Shown: positions 49,091-59,721 of the stretch, piece after piece
Position numbering within the stretch: position 1 is the stretch's first letter
Layout: each line of letters starts with the position of its first letter
NCBI RefSeq assembly: GCF_014649715.1
Contig: NZ_BMTO01000020.1
Span: 63,109 to 127,108 of the forward strand
Length of the DNA: 64,000 nt
Origin: Streptomyces lateritius
Lineage (GTDB): Bacteria; Actinomycetota; Actinomycetes; Streptomycetales; Streptomycetaceae
Reading direction: 5' to 3'
Notes under the pieces: model-generated
The model's input: only the letters and a program-made list of their open reading frames with translations
Database searches by the model: none
What the model was told of the DNA's origin: nothing
Translations under genes and position numbers: made by a program

Positions 49091-52000
49091 TCACCGTGAA
49101 GGCGAGAACGAGACCTCCTCGTTCCAGACGATGTCCTGGCTCTTCTTCGAGAAACGGCCCGAGGAGTAATGGTTGTTGAGCGGTTGCCCGACCTTCTTCT
49201 CGTACCAGTCGCTGTAGCCGCCCAACGCCGGCGGCGGGCGCGTCCCCGAGAACATGGTGCTCTCGTTGTACACCTTGAACCCTACGGTCGCCTTCCCCGT
49301 CTTGCTGTTCACCGAGGTGACGCGGTACTTGAGGGTGTACGAGCCGAGGTAGGCCGCGGAGGAGTTCCCGGTGAAGTCGCGGAGGAGCTTCATCATGGAC
49401 GACCCCTCCTCGTCGTCCGCGCCGAGGCGGTACGGCTTGTCGTGCCACTTCCCATCGGCCTTGAGCTTTCCGCTCCCGAGGTCCCGGGCGATGGCGTCCT
49501 TCGTGTAGTCCACATGGGCGTGCTGCTTGAGGGTCTTGGTGAACGTGCTGTTGCCGTCCAGGACCCGGTGCTTCGGCCCCTTGCCGCTCACCCAGTCGTA
49601 GCCGAGATCGAAGGCCGAGGGATCCTTGGAGACGCCGAAGAGGGTGGGAGCGAGAAAGCGTACGACCGGCTTCGAGGCGTCCACCAGGGGAGCTTGGGTA
49701 CTGAGGGCCACGACACCGAATATCCACTTGCGCCCGAAGGCGTCCAACTTCCGTAGCGCCTCCCTGCGACTCTCGATGACCTCGCGCCTCTTCTTCTCTC
49801 GGAGGAAGTTCGCACGAGCCTTCTTGATCTTGAGAGACCTCACGAAGGCGGCCTTGGCCTTCGCCTTGTTCGCCCTCGCCAGATTGGCCTGGTACCTCGG
49901 GTCCTTCACGATCCTGAGCCTGGCCCCGACCGCCTTCTTGGCCTTGGCCTTCGCATACTTGACGACCTTCTTGACGCCGTCCCGGATGCGGGACACCACC
50001 TTGTGCATACCGCGCGGCTTGGGACGGACCACCTTGACGACCCGGTGCTTCTTGCGCGGCTTGAGGACCGACTTCACAGCGCGTCGGGCGACCGACTTGA
50101 CGGCCTTCTTCACCTTGTTGATGAAGCTGGGCCAGTGACCCGTGGGATCGGTCGCCGACATCGGGTTGTCGTCCGCGTAGGCGTAGCGGTTCGCGCCCAC
50201 CGAGGCCGGCAGAGGCGACAGGCTCACGGTGTCCCGGCTGGTGAACTGACCGGCGGTCGGCGAGTACCAGCGCGCGGCCATGTTGACCTTGGAGGTCTCC
50301 GGGTCGGTCCAGCCAGACTGGTAACCCAGGCTGCCGATGAGCCCGGTCGTCTGCGACACCTTGCCGAACGGGGAGTACGTCCTCGAACCGGTCAGCGTCT
50401 CGCCCGAAGCGGTGAACTGCGCCACCACGTCGTCGTGCAGGTCCGTGAGGGCCAGCACCGAGGAGGCGGGCGTCTTCACACCCAGCAGGGAGCCGTCGGC
50501 GTTGCGGCTGTAGGACGCTGTGCCGTCCGAGGCCACGTCGTTCCCGACGCCGCTGTACGCGAACGAGAACAGCGCGCTGCCCGTCTCGTCCTTGGCCTCC
50601 AGGACCCGGTCGAGACCGTCGTACGTGTAGGTACGTTCGCCCTCGGTGACGACCCGGTTGAAAGCGTCGGCCTTGACCGCGACGGTGCCGCCGTCATTCG
50701 TGACCTGGCTCAGTGTGCCGCGCGCGGTGTACATGTACGTGTCGCCGCCGGCCCGCGTGAGCCGGTTGCGGGCGTCATACGTGTACGTGTCGGCACCCAC
50801 CTGGATCCGGTTGCCGGACTTGTCGTAGCCGTAGGACTCCGTCATCGTCCCGTTGTTCCAGGACGTCAGGCGGTTGGCCCAGTCGTACGTGTACGTGTTG
50901 GCGGACGAGCCCGCGAGTCCGGCCGTCGTCTTCGACGTCATGCTGCCGTTCTCGTCCCAGCCGTAGTCGATCGAGGACAGAATCCGGCCGGTCGGGGAGG
51001 TCAGCTTGTCCTGGGTCACCCTTTCCAGTGCGTCGTACGAGAAGGTCCGCCTGGACCCGCCCGTGCCGTAGTCGATCTGCGTGACCCGGTCGTCGACGTC
51101 GTAGGCGTACGTCGCCGTCGTGCCGGTGGCGCCGTCGTTGACGGTCTTGAGCCGGCCCGCGCTGTCGTAGCCGTACGCCGTCGTGCCCGAGGCGTCGGAG
51201 CGCGAGGTCATCGACCCGTCGGCGTTGTACGCGAAGGACGAGGCTCCCGACGGACCAGCCGTGGACAGGAGCAGTCCGCGGTCGTCGTAGGTGAAGGTGT
51301 TCTTGACGTCACCGGCACCCGCGACGGCCGTGAGCCGGTCGTCGGAGTCGTAGGAGTAGGTGTGGTCGACCGTGACGGCCTCCGCACCCGTGCCCGACTG
51401 CCGGACGAGACGGTCCTCCGCGTCGTACTCGTTGACGACGGTCACACCGCCCGGGGAACGGATCTCCTTCGCCCGGCCGCCCGCGTCGTACACCGTGGTG
51501 AACGTCCGGTCCGCCGCGGCGGGGTGGGACGGCGTGGACGGCTCGATCTCCGACTCGACCAGACCCCAGCTGTTGTACGTGGTGAGGAACGGATTACCCC
51601 GCCCGTCGGTGAAGCGCGTCCGGTTGCCCTCCGCGTCGTAGCCGAAGGTCGTGGTGATCGACTCGGTCGCCGAGACCGGCTGCACCGCCTTCGTGACGGC
51701 ACCCGAGGCGTCCGTCGTGAGGGTCGTGGTGCGTCCCCGGTAATCCGTCACCGAGGTGGCGTTGCCCTCCCGGTCGTAGGTGGTGCGCATGGTGCGCAGC
51801 ACCGCGCCTTGGGCGTCCAGGTCGCTCGTGGCGACGAGCTGCCCGAACGCGTCGTACGTGTTCTTGGTGCTGGTGCCGTCCGGGTCCGTCGTGGTGAGGA
51901 CGTGGCCGTCCATGTCGTACGTGTACCGGTGGATGTGGCCTGAGCCGTCGGTGACCTCGGTCTTCTCTCCCAGCACGTTGTACTTGTACGACTCCGGGAT

Positions 52001-55000
52001 GCCGGCGGCGCTCACCGTCCGGGAGAGTTCACCGCCCGGGCCGTCGTACTCGTGGGCCACGGTGTACACCCGCTGTGTCGGCTGCCGGACGATGTCCGAG
52101 ACCGTGAGCCGGCGACCCAGGTAGTCCCAGGTGCTCTCCTGCCGGGCACCGTTCGCCCGGGTGGCCGAGAGCTCGTCACCGTTGGTGGAGTAGGTGTACT
52201 TCGTCGTACCGCCGCCGGGCTCCGTGACCGAGGCCTTGTCGCCGAGCTGCGTGTACGTGTACGTGGTGCGGTTGCCGAGCTCGTCGACCTCCGCCGAGAG
52301 CTGGCCGAGCCTGTTGTACTCGTTCCAGCTCGTGGCCTGGATCGGCGTGCCACCCGCCGGGGTGTAGCCGGGCAGCGTCGTCGACGTCTCCCGGCCCTCG
52401 GCGTCGTACGCCATGACCGTCACATTGCCGAGGTTGTCCGAGGTCTCGGTCATCTCGCCGAAGGTGTTGTAGCCGGTCATCGACACGGGACGGACGGAGA
52501 CCGGGGTCCCGCCGTTCTGCTCCGCGTTGACGGCCGGTTCCGTGACGATGGTCTGCCGCTCCTCCTCGTCGTAGCCGTAGTCGGTGACGTCGCCGTTGGC
52601 GTCGGTCGTGGAGAGCGCCAGACCGCGCTGGTCCAGCTTCGACGTCGTGGTGCGGACGGAGCTGCCGGCTGCCGGGAGCGTTCCGCCCTTGACCGCGGTG
52701 ACCTGCGCCGCGGTCAGCGCCTCGCTGTAGACCTGGACGTCGTCGATGCCGCCCTTGAACGCGTAGTCGTAGGTCGCCGCGTACTTGTGGCGGCCGACCT
52801 GCAGCGGACCGGTCGCCTCCCACGGGGAGCTGTGCGGGACTTCCTGGGCGAGCGTGCCGTTGACGTACAGGCGCAGCTTGGCGGCCTGGGCGTCGTACAC
52901 GCCGACGAGGTGGGTCCAGACACCGGAGACGGCCGCGGAGGAAGCTGACACCGCCCGGTCGTACGCCAGCGGTGTGACGTCCGCCCGGGGCCGGGCGAAG
53001 GCCCAGCCGGTGCCGGCCGCGTAGTACAACACGAAGCCGTACACGTTGTCGCCGTCCTGCGACAGGACGGTCCGCCCTGTGGTGAGGTCGGACAGCTTGG
53101 CCCAGGCCGAGACCGTGAAGCTGCCGGCCGTGTTCACGGCCGGCCTCGAGGTCTGTGCCCAGGAGTTGGCGTCACCGTCGAAGACGGCGCTGCCGCTCCG
53201 GTCGGTGTTCCAGTGCATGCCGGTGCCGTGGGTACCGGTGGTGTTGCCGCCGGAGGAGTCGGCCAGGCCGTAGCCGGTCGTCTCGTCCAGCTTGTAGCGC
53301 GCCACCGGGGCTGTCGTGCCGTCGTCGACGGTAGTGCCCGTGACGTTGCCCAGATCGTCGTACCGGGTGTCCGTCGTGGTGACCTCACCCGTCGCCGGGT
53401 CGGCCTCCGTCTGGGACACCACGTTGTCGTCCGGGTCGTAGGAGACCTTCGTCGTCCGCGCGAGCCCGTTCGGATCCAGGACCGAGGACACCGTACGGTC
53501 GGCCGCGTCCACCGTGAAGGTGGTGCGCACCCGCCCGTTCTTCGTGATCTGCTCGATCAGGTTGCCCTCGGCGTCGTACGTGTTCGCCTGTTCCGTGAAG
53601 GACTTGCCGGACACCGGATCCTTGCGGACCACGCTCGCCGAGAGGCCGTCGTCGGTGTAGGTGTACGCCGTGACGTAGCCCATCGCGTCGGTGATCGACG
53701 CGAGGCGGCCCGCCGGGTCGTACGCCCGCGACTCCTCGACCAGGGTCGTCGGCGCCGACGGGTTGTTCGGGTCGCCGGTGTAGTTCAGCAGGCTGGTGGT
53801 GAGCAGACGCTTCTCGGCGTCGTAGGTGGCGACGTTGACGTTCCCCGCGGGGTCCGTCTCCTTCGTCTTGTTGCCGTAGACGTCGTACTCGAACGACGTG
53901 GTGTCGCCGCCCGAGTTCGTCTTGGTCGCCACCTGGTTGTACGCGTTGTACGTCATCGACGTCGTACGGGCGGCGTCGCCACCGGTGAGGTCCGCGACGG
54001 TCTGTGACAGGACGTTGCCGTCCGCGTCGAAGGCGGTCGTCGTCTTCGCCTGGTGCACCGCGCCGGTGACCCGGTTGGTGACCTTCGGGTCGGTCTCGGT
54101 GACGACCTGGTCGTTCTTGTCGTACGTCAGCGAGGTCGTCAGACCCGCGGGATAGGAGTCCGAGACCTCGGTCTTGGTGAGCTGGCGGCCGAGGTTGTCG
54201 TACGTGTGCTTCACCTTGGCGCCGTTGGCGTCGGTGATCTCCGCGAGGTCACCGTTGGCGAAGTACGTGTACGACGTCTTCTTGCCACCGGCCGTGGTGA
54301 CGGTCGCCACCAGCCCGGCGGGCGCCTTCGCGGTGCCGCCCTCCGCCGCCACCGTGGCGGTGGTGGTGTACGTCGTCGACGCGGTCCGGCCGTTCGGGTG
54401 GCCGGCCACCGGCGGCGAGGTCACCGCGGTGACATTGCCGGCCGTGTCGTAGGTGTAGCTGGTCAGGTAGGTGTTGTCCGTCGGGCCAGAGGAACGGCCG
54501 TCGCGCTCGGTGAGCACCAGGTCGTTACGCAGGTCCATCGGCGGAAACGCCGTGGTCGCGTCCGGGAAGTACGTGAAGTACTCCGTCGAACACTTGTTGG
54601 CCGCGGTGTCCTGGCAGGTGGTCTGGGAGACCGCATTGCCCCGGACGTCATGACCGGTGATCGAACGGTTGCCATTGGCGTCGGTCACGGTGTGCAGGAA
54701 GCCGCCCGTGTCGTAGCCGTAGGTCGTCCGCCTGCCCTCGGAGTCGATCGACGCCAGCAGACGGTTGCCCATCTCCGCGTCGTACACATAGGTCAGCGTC
54801 CTGTCGCTCGGGTCGGTCAGCTTGACCGTCCGCACCGGGGCGACACCGGAGGACGCCTTGAAGGCGGACCAGTGCTTCTCGACCTCGGCCGCGGTCAGGC
54901 CCTTGGAGTAGACCGCGACATCGGCGAGGGAGCCGGTGAAGTGGCTGATCCCGCCGGGCGCCATGTACCAGTTCGTCGAGAAGCCCGCGCCGATGTACGT

Positions 55001-58000
55001 GTGGGCCGATGCCTCGTTGGCCGCTCCGGTGCAGGTGCCCTGCTTGACGCCGTCGAGGTAGAGCGTCTGCGTGGTACCGGCGGCCGTGAGGACCGCGTGG
55101 TGCCATTTGTCGTCCGCGACCTCACCCGTGGAACCCATCGTGGCGTTGGCGTTACAGGTGCTGTTCCACCAGTGGCCGTGCAGCTTGTTGTCCGTACCGA
55201 CGTAGAGCAGGTCGCTGTACGAGCCACCGACGCCCGCCGGGTCGTCCAGCGTCCGAGACTGGTCGGCCATGATGACGCCCGGATTGGCCGTCTTGAACCA
55301 CAGTTCGACGGAACGGTCGGGCTTGTTGTGCCAGACGCCGTGCGGCACCTCCACATAGGAACTCGTGCCGTCGAACTGGGCCGCCGTGACATCGGCGGCG
55401 CCGAACGGACCCTCCACACCCTGCGTCACGTTGTTGTACGTGCCGAAACCGGTGTGCAGCTCGTTCGCGGCCTGCGTCGCCGCCTGGGTGTCGTCCAGGC
55501 GCCAGTAGCCGGCGGGCGTGGAGCCCATCACGGCCGAACGGTAGACCTGCGAGGAGCCGGTGATCGTGGCCGGGTTCAGCTTCCACGTACCGCCGTTGCC
55601 GTCCGTGGCCTGGAGGACCAGGTCGTCGGTCGTGCCGTAGACGACCGAGGCCTGCGTCTTGCCGCTCGGCGTCGTGATCTTCTGGAGCAGACCGGCGGAC
55701 CGCTTCGCGGCCTGGTACTGCGCGGAGATCACCGAGGCGGGCAGCGGCTCGGCGTAGACGGCCACCTCGGCCATCTGGCCCGCGAAGTGACCCAGCTTGT
55801 CGTTCGGGTTCATCGACGGCCAGCCGTTGGTGTTCACACCGGCGCCCAGGCTGATGTAGGGCTGCACCCAGTCGTTGATCGTGCCGGTCAGCGAACCCTG
55901 GGACACACCGTCGAGGTACAGCGTCTGGCTGCTGGCCATACCCGTCAGGACCGCGTTGTGCCACTGGCCGTCGGTGACGGTCGCGGTGGACGTGATCGTC
56001 GACATGCAGCCGGGCGACATGGCCAGACAGCCACGCAGCTTGCCGTCCATGCCCACGTACACGGCCGGGGTGTTCTTCGTGGTGTTGGCGACCGGGTTCG
56101 GGTCGCTCAGCGGCTTGTCGCCGTAGTAGAACAGGACACCGCCGGCCGTGGTCGTCTTGAACCACAGCGACACCGACGTGTACGACGGCGTCGCACCCGG
56201 AGCGCTCGGCATCTCGACGTACGAGGTGGTGCCGTTGAACGTGGCCGTCTTCTGCGTCGAACCCGCCAGCACCGAGGCGCTGCCCAGGGTCACGTTCTTG
56301 TACGTGCCGTTGTACTGCCCCTGGTTGGTGTCCACCGCGTCGGCGGCAAGGGTGCCGGACGTCTCACCGAGGCGCCAGTAGGCGAACGGGTCGGCGTCCA
56401 GAACCGTCGTGCGGTAGTGGTTGCCGGTGGTGTACGAGTACGTCGTGCACTTGGTCCAGTCGGCCGGCGGACACACCTTGGTCAGCTGGTCACCGGTGTA
56501 GCCGTACTGCCACGTCTTCGCGCTGCCGGCGTCGCCGACAATCGACGGGTCGGTGGAAACGGTCTCCACATGGGGTGCGGTCGCGCCGACCGGCGTGACC
56601 CACGTCAGGCCGAGGGAGCGCTTCGACGTGGTGTTGGTGATCTTGGTCAGGCGCTTGTTCGTGTCGTACGTGAACGTCTCCGCCCGGCCGCCGAAGTCCA
56701 CGATGCCGGAGATCGCATAGACCCCGGCCTTCGTCGTGGCCTGCGTGAAGGAGTAGGCCGTGAAGTCCTTGTCCGTCAGCTTGAAGCCGCCGGTGACCGC
56801 TTCCAGTCGCGCGTAGCGGCCCAGCGGCGGCACGAACGTGCCGTTGCTGTTGCGGCCGAACGCGACCTGCTCACCGCCCGGGTATGTGATCACGACACTG
56901 GTGAGCGCGCCCGCGGCGTCCTTGACCTCGGCCGCCTTCATGTCGACGACCGTCGACCAGCCGGCACCGAAGGCACTGTCCACGCGCGGGTCGAGGCTGT
57001 TGTACGCGCGGTCGATCTCCAGGGACGGGCCGATCACCGGCACGTCGGCGTCGGTGTCCTCGGTGGTGTAGTTGCCGTCCGACGGGTCGAAATCGTGGCC
57101 GTGGGTGTTCATCGACAGACCCGAGGTGACCGGCGGCTGCGGCACCGCGGTCGTGAAGCGGCTGGACTGCGTGACCTGTGTCGTGCCGTCGGTGACACCC
57201 ACGTACCAGAGGTAGTTCTTCGACCAGCTGAGCTTGGCCGCCGGGACCTTCCAGCTGCCCTTCGTGAGCGTGCCGGAGGTCACGACCGGGGTGGTGGAGC
57301 TGGAGTCGGCGTCGTACACCTCGAACGTGTAGGACAGCGGGTTCGGACCCTTGTCGGTGTCGCTGGCCTGGACGATCAGCTCCGGCTGGAGGGTGTTGGC
57401 CTGGAAGTTCTCCGGCGGGTACGAGGCGTTGACCTGCGGGGCCGAGTTGGCCGTGTAGGTCAGCTCCAGGGCCGGGCGGAAACCGGCGGTGGCCGCGTTG
57501 TCCGAGTGGAACTTCTTCCAGTGCAGTCCGTCGCCGGTCGGCGCGGTCATCGCGAGACCGTAGTTCGCGGCGCCGGCGGCGACCTGGTTGAACCACGCGG
57601 GCGACAGCGACACCGGCATCTTCACACCGACGCTCGCCGCGTTCGCGTCGTTGGAGCAGGACGCTCCGGGCGCCGGCGTGGCAGAGCCGATGGCGGAGCC
57701 GTACGTCGGGCCGGGATAGGTCGTGGTCGTGGTCGGCGACCAGGACTGGGTCACCGGGTGCACGGAGAACACCCGGGCAGCGCAGGTCGAGGACCAGAGC
57801 GCATAGACGTTCAGGGTGGCGGCGGTGACCCGCTGCCCCGCGAGCGTGGTGCCCAGCGAGGAGAACTGCAGGAACGAGTTCGCCTTGTTCGTGCCCGAGT
57901 CGTACGAACCGACCTTGATCTGCGTCTCGGTCGAGCGGTCCGCGCTGTAGTTGCTCTGGACGTACGTCGAGTTGGACGCGGTGACCGTCGGGTCGACGGT

Positions 58001-59098
58001 CACCGGGTAGACCCGCTCGGGCGCGTCGAGCCACGCACGGTCCGCGGTCATCCGCAGGGCGGGCTTGCCGTCGAGAGTGATGAGCTCGTAGCTCACCGCC
58101 CGGGACTGCGCGGGGTCGCCCGAGCGCGGGTCGATCTTGGAGTCCTCCATGAACGCGTGCGGGATGGTCGCGGTGACCTCGCCCGTCGCGTCCGTGAACT
58201 CCACATCGCCGTCGGCGGCTATTCGGGGGGTGAGCCCCTTGGTTTCGAGGGGGAAGGTCCAGGAGTTCGCCGCCTGCGGCGAGCGTAGGACGACGTTCTC
58301 CTTGAAGCCCTGCGCGAGGGAAATGAGTTGGAGGTCGGTGTCGGGCAGCACATCGGCGTAGGTCACCGTGCCGTTGGCGGCGACGGTGGGCGTGGCCTTG
58401 GCGGCGTCCTTCAGCGCGTACCCGAGCGAGCGCCCGGCGCCGAAGTCGACGGAAGCGAGCTGCCGGTCGGCGGCGCTCCGTGCGAACTCGACGTCGAGCG
58501 AGTTCGCGCGCTGCTGGAGCCGGCCGTCCGTGTCACCGGTCAGCCGGGTGTCGATCGGCTTCCATGTGCCATCGGTGGCCTTGAAGTTGGCACGGCCCGG
58601 GTGGTGGCGGACGGTGGTGGAGCCGTCGGCGTTGACGTAGAAGTCCGACGTCGCCGTCGACTTCTTCGCATCCCGCTTGCTGGTACGGGCGTCGAAGCTC
58701 TTGGCGTCGCCGGGGGCGGCGCCGGTCTTGGCCTGTCCGGGCTTGTCGGTGTGCCGCTCGAACGGGTCGAGCTGGCCCTTGCCCTTACCGGGATTCCGGC
58801 CCGCGTCACCCTCTTCGCTGGTTGCGTCGGACGAGGCGTGATGGCTCTTGCCGCGGGCGGTACCGCCCTGCTGGTCAGGGGTCTCGAGGGGGCTCTCGTC
58901 GGCCCACTTCAACAGGCCGGAGAGGGAGAAGTCGGGCATGCGGACCGGCGCGAGCGTGGCCCCGGTGGCCATCGCCGTCTCGGTGGTCAGCATGCAGGAG
59001 AAGGAGGACAGGACAAAAAGAGCCGTAGCCCTCAGTCCGCGTCTGCCGGGACGACCCGGTGGACGCGGCCGAGGGCTGCGGACCCGACGATCACTCAT
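49091..59098 (-). CDS. Giant secreted Rhs/YD-repeat protein with LamG domains and unassigned C-terminal domain
   Basis: A 3,335-residue polymorphic toxin. ATG 59098 opens a signal peptide ('ATALFVLSSFSCMLTTETAM'). A DNRLRE-type module follows at ~370-550 ('TYVQSNYSADRSTETQIKVG'). Three LamG-like domains start near 904 ('YWRLGETSG'), 1194 ('GYWRLDDTQ') and 1929 ('ARYKLDETTG'). YD repeats fill most of 1410-2900. The Rhs core ('GYQSGWTDPETSKVNMAARW', 'NRYAYADDNPMSATDPTGHW') ends near 2994. The last ~340 residues have Lys-rich helices, then 'STMFSGTRPPPALGGYSDWY' and 'SQDIVWNEEVSF', a domain I cannot name. Rhs shells encapsulate and release such toxins. The next gene downstream is convergent, so no immunity gene follows. 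Confidence 0.9.
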   Translation of the reverse strand: MSDRRVRSPRPRPPGRPGRRGLRATALFVLSSFSCMLTTETAMATGATLAPVRMPDFSLSGLLKWADESPLETPDQQGGTARGKSHHASSDATSEEGDAGRNPGKGKGQLDPFERHTDKPGQAKTGAAPGDAKSFDARTSKRDAKKSTATSDFYVNADGSTTVRHHPGRANFKATDGTWKPIDTRLTGDTDGRLQQRANSLDVEFARSAADRQLASVDFGAGRSLGYALKDAAKATPTVAANGTVTYADVLPDTDLQLISLAQGFKENVVLRSPQAANSWTFPLETKGLTPRIAADGDVEFTDATGEVTATIPHAFMEDSKIDPRSGDPAQSRAVSYELITLDGKPALRMTADRAWLDAPERVYPVTVDPTVTASNSTYVQSNYSADRSTETQIKVGSYDSGTNKANSFLQFSSLGTTLAGQRVTAATLNVYALWSSTCAARVFSVHPVTQSWSPTTTTTYPGPTYGSAIGSATPAPGASCSNDANAASVGVKMPVSLSPAWFNQVAAGAANYGLAMTAPTGDGLHWKKFHSDNAATAGFRPALELTYTANSAPQVNASYPPENFQANTLQPELIVQASDTDKGPNPLSYTFEVYDADSSSTTPVVTSGTLTKGSWKVPAAKLSWSKNYLWYVGVTDGTTQVTQSSRFTTAVPQPPVTSGLSMNTHGHDFDPSDGNYTTEDTDADVPVIGPSLEIDRAYNSLDPRVDSAFGAGWSTVVDMKAAEVKDAAGALTSVVITYPGGEQVAFGRNSNGTFVPPLGRYARLEAVTGGFKLTDKDFTAYSFTQATTKAGVYAISGIVDFGGRAETFTYDTNKRLTKITNTTSKRSLGLTWVTPVGATAPHVETVSTDPSIVGDAGSAKTWQYGYTGDQLTKVCPPADWTKCTTYSYTTGNHYRTTVLDADPFAYWRLGETSGTLAADAVDTNQGQYNGTYKNVTLGSASVLAGSTQKTATFNGTTSYVEMPSAPGATPSYTSVSLWFKTTTAGGVLFYYGDKPLSDPNPVANTTKNTPAVYVGMDGKLRGCLAMSPGCMSTITSTATVTDGQWHNAVLTGMASSQTLYLDGVSQGSLTGTINDWVQPYISLGAGVNTNGWPSMNPNDKLGHFAGQMAEVAVYAEPLPASVISAQYQAAKRSAGLLQKITTPSGKTQASVVYGTTDDLVLQATDGNGGTWKLNPATITGSSQVYRSAVMGSTPAGYWRLDDTQAATQAANELHTGFGTYNNVTQGVEGPFGAADVTAAQFDGTSSYVEVPHGVWHNKPDRSVELWFKTANPGVIMADQSRTLDDPAGVGGSYSDLLYVGTDNKLHGHWWNSTCNANATMGSTGEVADDKWHHAVLTAAGTTQTLYLDGVKQGTCTGAANEASAHTYIGAGFSTNWYMAPGGISHFTGSLADVAVYSKGLTAAEVEKHWSAFKASSGVAPVRTVKLTDPSDRTLTYVYDAEMGNRLLASIDSEGRRTTYGYDTGGFLHTVTDANGNRSITGHDVRGNAVSQTTCQDTAANKCSTEYFTYFPDATTAFPPMDLRNDLVLTERDGRSSGPTDNTYLTSYTYDTAGNVTAVTSPPVAGHPNGRTASTTYTTTATVAAEGGTAKAPAGLVATVTTAGGKKTSYTYFANGDLAEITDANGAKVKHTYDNLGRQLTKTEVSDSYPAGLTTSLTYDKNDQVVTETDPKVTNRVTGAVHQAKTTTAFDADGNVLSQTVADLTGGDAARTTSMTYNAYNQVATKTNSGGDTTSFEYDVYGNKTKETDPAGNVNVATYDAEKRLLTTSLLNYTGDPNNPSAPTTLVEESRAYDPAGRLASITDAMGYVTAYTYTDDGLSASVVRKDPVSGKSFTEQANTYDAEGNLIEQITKNGRVRTTFTVDAADRTVSSVLDPNGLARTTKVSYDPDDNVVSQTEADPATGEVTTTDTRYDDLGNVTGTTVDDGTTAPVARYKLDETTGYGLADSSGGNTTGTHGTGMHWNTDRSGSAVFDGDANSWAQTSRPAVNTAGSFTVSAWAKLSDLTTGRTVLSQDGDNVYGFVLYYAAGTGWAFARPRADVTPLAYDRAVSASSAAVSGVWTHLVGVYDAQAAKLRLYVNGTLAQEVPHSSPWEATGPLQVGRHKYAATYDYAFKGGIDDVQVYSEALTAAQVTAVKGGTLPAAGSSVRTTTSKLDQRGLALSTTDANGDVTDYGYDEEERQTIVTEPAVNAEQNGGTPVSVRPVSMTGYNTFGEMTETSDNLGNVTVMAYDAEGRETSTTLPGYTPAGGTPIQATSWNEYNRLGQLSAEVDELGNRTTYTYTQLGDKASVTEPGGGTTKYTYSTNGDELSATRANGARQESTWDYLGRRLTVSDIVRQPTQRVYTVAHEYDGPGGELSRTVSAAGIPESYKYNVLGEKTEVTDGSGHIHRYTYDMDGHVLTTTDPDGTSTKNTYDAFGQLVATSDLDAQGAVLRTMRTTYDREGNATSVTDYRGRTTTLTTDASGAVTKAVQPVSATESITTTFGYDAEGNRTRFTDGRGNPFLTTYNSWGLVESEIEPSTPSHPAAADRTFTTVYDAGGRAKEIRSPGGVTVVNEYDAEDRLVRQSGTGAEAVTVDHTYSYDSDDRLTAVAGAGDVKNTFTYDDRGLLLSTAGPSGASSFAYNADGSMTSRSDASGTTAYGYDSAGRLKTVNDGATGTTATYAYDVDDRVTQIDYGTGGSRRTFSYDALERVTQDKLTSPTGRILSSIDYGWDENGSMTSKTTAGLAGSSANTYTYDWANRLTSWNNGTMTESYGYDKSGNRIQVGADTYTYDARNRLTRAGGDTYMYTARGTLSQVTNDGGTVAVKADAFNRVVTEGERTYTYDGLDRVLEAKDETGSALFSFAYSGVGNDVASDGTASYSRNADGSLLGVKTPASSVLALTDLHDDVVAQFTASGETLTGSRTYSPFGKVSQTTGLIGSLGYQSGWTDPETSKVNMAARWYSPTAGQFTSRDTVSLSPLPASVGANRYAYADDNPMSATDPTGHWPSFINKVKKAVKSVARRAVKSVLKPRKKHRVVKVVRPKPRGMHKVVSRIRDGVKKVVKYAKAKAKKAVGARLRIVKDPRYQANLARANKAKAKAAFVRSLKIKKARANFLREKKRREVIESRREALRKLDAFGRKWIFGVVALSTQAPLVDASKPVVRFLAPTLFGVSKDPSAFDLGYDWVSGKGPKHRVLDGNSTFTKTLKQHAHVDYTKDAIARDLGSGKLKADGKWHDKPYRLGADDEEGSSMMKLLRDFTGNSSAAYLGSYTLKYRVTSVNSKTGKATVGFKVYNESTMFSGTRPPPALGGYSDWYEKKVGQPLNNHYSSGRFSKKSQDIVWNEEVSFSPSR

Positions 59099-59260
59099 GA
59101 GTGAGCCTTTACTTATACGTTGCCTACAAAAGCTCCGTGAGCTTGCCCGATGCCCGCACAGCAGGGCCACCGATGATCAAGTGCTTTGCAAGATCTTTGC
59201 GAACGGCACGGAAGCGGCCCGCCCCAGCGACTCGGGACGGGCCGCGGCGAGTGTGACGAC

Positions 59261-59704
59261 TCAGCGGGTGACTAGCGTCAGGGTGGGACCGTAGTCGTCT
59301 GGATCGTCCGTCGCCGAGACGTCGAATTCCCGTCCGGGGAAGGCCTCCCGGGCCGCGCTTCGCCACATCGCGGCGATCTCCTGCGCGAGCGGGGGCAGCG
59401 CCGCGTACTCCGCGTCGGAGGTGGGCGTGAAGTGGTCCCACAGGTGGACGTGGTTCACGACGGCCTCGACCGCACGCAGGTCGCCGGCCAGGTGCGCGAT
59501 CCATGTGTCCACACCCGGCCGGTCGAACCGGAAGCCGAGCAGGACGCAGCCTTCGTACTCCACGAACTCGGGCCGGAACAGCGCGGCCAGCGCCAGGGCC
59601 TGCGCGATCGAGGCGTTGGCGGACATGAACCCCTGGAGGTGGAAGTCGTCCGACTCGACGACCCACTCCATGAGCTCGGGCAGTCCTCTGGGGTTCAGAT
59701 CCAC
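59261..59704 (-). CDS. Conserved hypothetical protein
   Basis: A 147-residue soluble protein from GTG 59704. Recognisable conserved-looking stretches are 'LMEWVVESDDFHLQGFMSAN', 'FVEYEGCVLLGFRFDRPGVD' and 'VEAVVNHVHLWDHF', with acidic and aromatic residues but no catalytic signature I know. It lies upstream of the giant Rhs gene on the same strand (162 bp between), in the cargo zone between two Rhs genes. An immunity or antitoxin-like role is possible from position only. The frame continues upstream as low-complexity Arg/Pro residues overlapping the PIN remnant, which are not coding. Confidence 0.65.
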   Translation of the reverse strand: MDLNPRGLPELMEWVVESDDFHLQGFMSANASIAQALALAALFRPEFVEYEGCVLLGFRFDRPGVDTWIAHLAGDLRAVEAVVNHVHLWDHFTPTSDAEYAALPPLAQEIAAMWRSAAREAFPGREFDVSATDDPDDYGPTLTLVTR

Positions 59705-59721
59705 GGCTCTCAGGGGTCCTG

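Noticed and set aside
54053..58288. 1,411-residue open frame antisense to the giant Rhs gene
   Set aside because: It is a GC-bias shadow: Arg/Gly/Val-rich with no domain, exactly opposite a gene with clear YD and LamG domains.
59261..59704. Firm assignment of this gene as the immunity protein of the giant Rhs toxin
   Set aside because: It lies upstream of the Rhs start, not after the toxin end, and shows no known immunity fold signature, so only a possibility is stated.
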